DNA from: JANQIO01 sp965601975
GTDB taxonomy: Bacteria; Pseudomonadota; Gammaproteobacteria; Pseudomonadales; Halieaceae
Length of the DNA: 64,000 nucleotides
Direction of reading: 5' to 3'
Assembly (NCBI GenBank): GCA_965601975.1
Contig: OZ271856.1
Location: 1,364,001 to 1,428,000 of the forward strand
Shown here: positions 60,828 through 64,000 of the stretch, piece after piece
Layout of the letters: the number at the start of each line of letters is the position of its first letter
How positions within the stretch are numbered: the stretch's first letter is position 1
Notes under the pieces: generated by a model
What the model saw: the letters and a program-made list of their open reading frames with translations, nothing else
Told to the model about the DNA's origin: nothing
The model's database searches: none
Made by a program: the position numbers and the translations under genes

Positions 60828-62412
60828 ACAGGAACAGCAGGCAGGCGACAAAGAAGGCCAGCAGCCAGTAGCTGATCCCATCCACCTTGCCGGGCACCCG
60901 GTACCAGCCACCCTCGGTAGCCTCCATTGTGCCCTCGCGGAACTGGCGCAGCTGGCCCTGTACCGAGTAGGGGGAATAATCGTCCTGCTTGCCGTCCAGC
61001 AGCAGGCTCGCTGTCCAGGACACGCTCATATTCACGGTCGCACCGATGGCGCAGTACCAGGGCCAGGCGATATCTGTGGAGGTGGCCACGTACCACACGG
61101 TCGCAAAGCCCGCGACGATACCGATCATCAATCCCCGCTCGGTGGTGTGCTTGGAGAAGAAGCCCAGGGCGTACATGCTCAGCTTGGCCCCGACAAAGTA
61201 GCTGCCCACCTTGCTCAGGGTCTCGAGGATGGAGCCCTCGCTCTTGGAGAACATGATGGCCGGCACGATGATCAGCGCCGCCCACATGACGGTAAATATC
61301 CGCGACATCTTCAGGCACTCGTCGCTGTCCGCCTCGGGCCGGTAGAACTTCTTGTAGAAATCGACGATGGACACGGTGGCCATGGAGTTGAAGGCCGAGT
61401 CCAGGCTCGACATGGAGGCCGCCAGCACCGCCGCCGCGATGATGCCCATCAGCCCGGGCAGGCCGTAGTCCGCCGCGAACTCGAGGATGATGGTATTGCC
61501 GTTCTCGAAGTGCCGGCCGCCGTAGTAGCTGTAGAACAGGATGCCCAGGAACACGAACAGGAAGTAGATGAAGAAGGCGCCGAAGCCCATGAACATGAAG
61601 GACTTCTTGGCGTCGCCGATGTTCTTGGCCGCCAGCGTGCGCTGCACCATCATCTGGTTGGTGCCGTAGACGGTGATGTGGAACAGGGTCATCGCGATCA
61701 CGCCCGACCAGATCGTCGTGACCTGTGTAATGTCGGCGTTGAAGTCCAGCGCCTGGGTCAGGCCCTTGCCCTTCAGTTCCTGCAGGGTCTCCCCCAGCGG
61801 CATGGGCATATTGGTCAGCAGGGCGTAGCCGATGATCATGCCCCCCACCAGCAGGATCGACGCCTGTATCACGTCGGTCCAGATCACCGCGGTGATACCG
61901 CCCATGGCGGTGTAGATCAGCGCGATGATGGTCACGATGACAATGGCGTACTCCACCTGCACGCCGGTGATGAACTCCAGCACCAGCGCCGTCGCGTAGA
62001 GCACCGCCGCTGAGGTCAGGGCCTGGGACACCAGGAAGATCGACGAGATCACCGTGCGCGACGTGGTGCCGAAGCGCCGCTCCTGGTACTCGTAGATCGA
62101 CGCCACACCGCTGTTGAAAAAGAACGGCAGGAAGAACGTCACCACCACGAAGATCACCAGCGGGTAGTTGAGGTGAATGGCGATCACCGACAGACCCTCG
62201 GTATAGGCCCAGGCGGGCGCGCCCAGGAAGGTCAGCGCGCTGACGTAGGTGCCCAGCACCGAGATGCCGATGGCCCACCAGGGGGTGGAGCGGTCACCGA
62301 GGAAGAAGTCCTCGGCGGAGTCCACCTTCTTCCCCAGCAGGTAGCCGATGTACAGGTTGGCGGCGATGTACACCAGCAGGATGGACCAGTTCAGTGTGCC
62401 GAATTCAGCCAT
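60805..62412 (-). CDS. Sodium:solute symporter (SSS family)
   Basis: The 535-aa product has 13-14 predicted helices and the SSS signature region (GTYVSALTFLGAPAWAYTEG, then SIYEYQERRFG and FGAFFIYFLFVFLG). Sodium-coupled uptake of an organic solute such as a sugar, carboxylate or cyclic compound is expected. It follows a TonB receptor on the same strand, separated by a terminator, so receptor and symporter probably handle the same class of substrate. Substrate not determinable. Confidence 0.9.
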   Translation of the reverse strand: MAEFGTLNWSILLVYIAANLYIGYLLGKKVDSAEDFFLGDRSTPWWAIGISVLGTYVSALTFLGAPAWAYTEGLSVIAIHLNYPLVIFVVVTFFLPFFFNSGVASIYEYQERRFGTTSRTVISSIFLVSQALTSAAVLYATALVLEFITGVQVEYAIVIVTIIALIYTAMGGITAVIWTDVIQASILLVGGMIIGYALLTNMPMPLGETLQELKGKGLTQALDFNADITQVTTIWSGVIAMTLFHITVYGTNQMMVQRTLAAKNIGDAKKSFMFMGFGAFFIYFLFVFLGILFYSYYGGRHFENGNTIILEFAADYGLPGLMGIIAAAVLAASMSSLDSAFNSMATVSIVDFYKKFYRPEADSDECLKMSRIFTVMWAALIIVPAIMFSKSEGSILETLSKVGSYFVGAKLSMYALGFFSKHTTERGLMIGIVAGFATVWYVATSTDIAWPWYCAIGATVNMSVSWTASLLLDGKQDDYSPYSVQGQLRQFREGTMEATEGGWYRVPGKVDGISYWLLAFFVACLLFLFMFDAMI

Positions 62413-62445
62413 TGTTCTTATGTCCTCGACGCATTACCCGCGGGC

Positions 62446-62479
62446 AAAAAAAAGCGGCAGGGTGGTGACACCCTACCGC
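62446..62479 (-). terminator. Rho-independent terminator after the TonB receptor
   Basis: On the minus strand GCGGTAGGGTG-TCAC-CACCCTGCCGC forms an 11-pair stem with one mismatch, followed by TTTTTTTT. It lies between the receptor stop and the symporter start, so the symporter probably has its own promoter or depends on readthrough. Confidence 0.88.
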
Positions 62480-62516
62480 AGTCCGTCATCGCTGGCACGC
62501 GATGATGAGGCTCCCC

Positions 62517-64000
62517 TCAGAAGCTGTAGCTGAACTTCACGCCGTAGTTGCGCGGGTACAGGTAGCTGGTCTGCACCAGGTCGAAACCGCCGACATTGGT
62601 CCGGGCCAGGACTTCCTCGTCCTCGATGTTCTCGACGAAGGCCTCCGCTTCCATGTTCTGGTTCTGGTTCGTCCAGATCACACGGAAGTCGGTCTTGGTG
62701 TAAGAGTCCTGCTCCTGCTGGCTGTAGGTGATGACATCATCGGTGTTGTAGTCATCCGAGTAGTAGAACTGCAGGAACGGGGTGATCCGGCCCATGTCAC
62801 CGAGGTCGTAGTCGTAGCCGATGCTCAGGCTCAGCGTGACTTCCGGCGCCCAGGGCGGGGTCTCGTCTTCCAGGTCCAGGAAAGTGGTGTCTACGCCATT
62901 CGCCTGCACGAAGGGGTTGGCAGCGCCAAAATCACCGAACTCGTTGTCCATCAGGCTCAGGCCCGCAGTGATGATCCACTGGTCATCCGGGATCCAGGTG
63001 ATGTCGGCTTCGAGGCCCAGGGTCTCGATCTCACCGCCGTTCACCGTGCGGGTCTGGAACACGCCACCGCCCACGTCCACCAGTTCCTGCGTGGTCAGGT
63101 CGGTGTACTCGTTGTAGTACACGGCCACGTTGGCCTGCAGGGTGTCGTCGAGGAAGCGGCTCTTCATGCCCGCCTCGTAGGCGTCGGATTCCTGCTGCTC
63201 GAAGGCGCTGCCGTCGGCGTTCACACCGCCGGACAGGAAGCCGGTGGCGTAGTTGGCGTAGAACATGATCTCGTCACTGAAATCCCACTCGACGCCGGCA
63301 CGATAAGTCGTCTCATCGAACTGCTGGCTCGCGGAGCGATCCGGGTTCAGCGTGTAGCGATAGATGTCGATGGCGCGGCCATCCAGCCCGTCCGGGTTCA
63401 CGCCCGGGAGGGGGTTACCGTCCGCATCGGAGGAGGAGCCGGCAAAGGTGTCGGTGTCCTTGTCCTCGTCGTTGTAGCGAACGCCCGCGATCAGGCGGAG
63501 CTGGTCTGTCACCGCGTACTCACCCTGGAAGAAGACACCGTAGGTGACGGTCTCGATCTCCTGGTAGTCGGCGAAGTCACTGAAGTCGAACGGTGCGGTG
63601 CGGTACTGGGAGAAGCCGAACTCGATCTCGTCCTCTGAGTAATAGCCGCCCAAGGTCGCCTTGAAGCGGTCGCCCTCGTAGAGGAACTGCAGCTCGCTGG
63701 TCACGGACTCGGTCTGCTCGTCCCAGAAGTAGATGTAGCCGGGCTGGCTGGACCAGTCGCCGTCCCAGTCAAACTCGCTGTCCCAGTCCGTGTAGGAGGT
63801 GATGTAACGGGCGGAGACGGTGTCGGTCAGGTCGGCCTTGATGTCGAGGGTGATGTTGTGCTCCTCGTTGTCACGGTCCGCGTCGATATCCGTGTTGACT
63901 TCCCACTCCTCGTCGAAACGGGAGTTGCCCGCCTGGAACGGGTAGGGGTTCTCACAGTTTTCAAACTGGCCGAAGGCGTCGGTGATGCCGTTCTCGTTGA
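62517..64000 (-). CDS. TonB-dependent receptor, C-terminal part (5' end outside window)
   Basis: The minus-strand frame is open to the window end, so the plug domain and signal peptide are missing. The visible 494 codons are barrel sequence with alternating aromatic strands (RYITSYTDWDSEFDWDGDWS, LRLIAGVRYNDEDKDTD) and the typical C-terminus YPRNYGVKFSYSF. An apparent start at GTG 63704 is internal and not used. Acidic loops rich in D and W suggest a carbohydrate or hydrophobic ligand, but this cannot be decided. It precedes the SSS transporter. Confidence 0.9.
   Translation of the reverse strand, partial: NENGITDAFGQFENCENPYPFQAGNSRFDEEWEVNTDIDADRDNEEHNITLDIKADLTDTVSARYITSYTDWDSEFDWDGDWSSQPGYIYFWDEQTESVTSELQFLYEGDRFKATLGGYYSEDEIEFGFSQYRTAPFDFSDFADYQEIETVTYGVFFQGEYAVTDQLRLIAGVRYNDEDKDTDTFAGSSSDADGNPLPGVNPDGLDGRAIDIYRYTLNPDRSASQQFDETTYRAGVEWDFSDEIMFYANYATGFLSGGVNADGSAFEQQESDAYEAGMKSRFLDDTLQANVAVYYNEYTDLTTQELVDVGGGVFQTRTVNGGEIETLGLEADITWIPDDQWIITAGLSLMDNEFGDFGAANPFVQANGVDTTFLDLEDETPPWAPEVTLSLSIGYDYDLGDMGRITPFLQFYYSDDYNTDDVITYSQQEQDSYTKTDFRVIWTNQNQNMEAEAFVENIEDEEVLARTNVGGFDLVQTSYLYPRNYGVKFSYSF

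Noticed and set aside
60818..62278. A 486-codon frame on the same strand as the sodium symporter, shifted by one base.
   Set aside because: Its product is rich in H, R and G repeats without membrane helices; the symporter frame has a proper transporter sequence.
63704..63706. GTG as the start of the last TonB receptor.
   Set aside because: The frame stays open to the window edge with barrel-type sequence, and a start here would remove the plug domain.
1..64000. CRISPR arrays, tRNA or rRNA genes, prophage or insertion-sequence transposases.
   Set aside because: No regularly spaced direct repeats, cloverleaf sequences, phage structural genes or transposase motifs were recognised on either strand.

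Overview
The window is GC-rich, densely packed chromosomal DNA, most plausibly from a marine heterotrophic gammaproteobacterium of the Halieaceae/OM60-NOR5 or a related Cellvibrionales-type lineage. This is inferred from the gene families, not from a marker gene: four TonB-dependent receptors, vitamin B12 and B1 riboswitches, a KshA-type Rieske oxygenase with split MaoC hydratases, a biopterin-dependent phenylalanine hydroxylase, an SSS transporter, YajQ and TrmH. I saw no rRNA, tRNA, CRISPR array, prophage or transposase gene.

Layout. 0-3 kb: the 3' part of a sigma-54 activator coupled to a membrane-anchored Ser/Thr kinase, then a lysoplasmalogenase-family membrane protein. 3.2-6.3 kb: ketopantoate reductase and a BtuB-type receptor behind a cobalamin riboswitch. 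6.4-9 kb: yajQ, then a Rieske oxygenase and a two-subunit MaoC hydratase resembling steroid-degradation enzymes. 9-11 kb: FG-GAP lipoprotein. 11-15 kb: cupin, Lrp regulator, and a divergent phenylalanine hydroxylase/aromatic aminotransferase operon. 15.6-19.3 kb: a thiamine uptake and salvage operon (TPP riboswitch, TonB receptor, PnuT-type permease, APH-fold kinase). 19.4-23 kb: a degenerate GGDEF protein and a large TonB receptor. 23-30.4 kb: a flavin/Fe-S oxidoreductase, trmH, a DMT exporter, then a sulfotransferase followed by cysC and sat, which make its donor PAPS; a near-perfect 195-bp palindrome fills the gap before cysC. 30.6-38.7 kb: an unusual membrane-anchored protein, a SirB1-like protein, a two-domain ALDH16-type dehydrogenase with deoC, a HAD protein lacking its catalytic aspartates, and an SDR. 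38.9-42.6 kb: LacI regulator, hydrolase, MetE-like zinc protein and HpaI-type aldolase.

42.6-57 kb is different in texture: mostly small, poorly known genes (secreted or membrane proteins, GNAT, methyltransferase, P-loop kinase, thioesterase, ComJ/DUF1963-like protein, DUF3857-transglutaminase protein), with two copies of a covarying palindromic element at its borders. 57.1-64 kb is a catabolic region: amidohydrolase, two double-SnoaL proteins, a TRIC-type channel, an SSS transporter and a TonB receptor that runs off the window.

The main coherent units are B12 acquisition, B1 acquisition with salvage, tyrosine/phenylalanine turnover, PAPS-dependent sulfation, deoxyribose breakdown, and at least two catabolic clusters of unknown substrate. 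All functions come from reading translated sequence and recalled family motifs; no database search was run.
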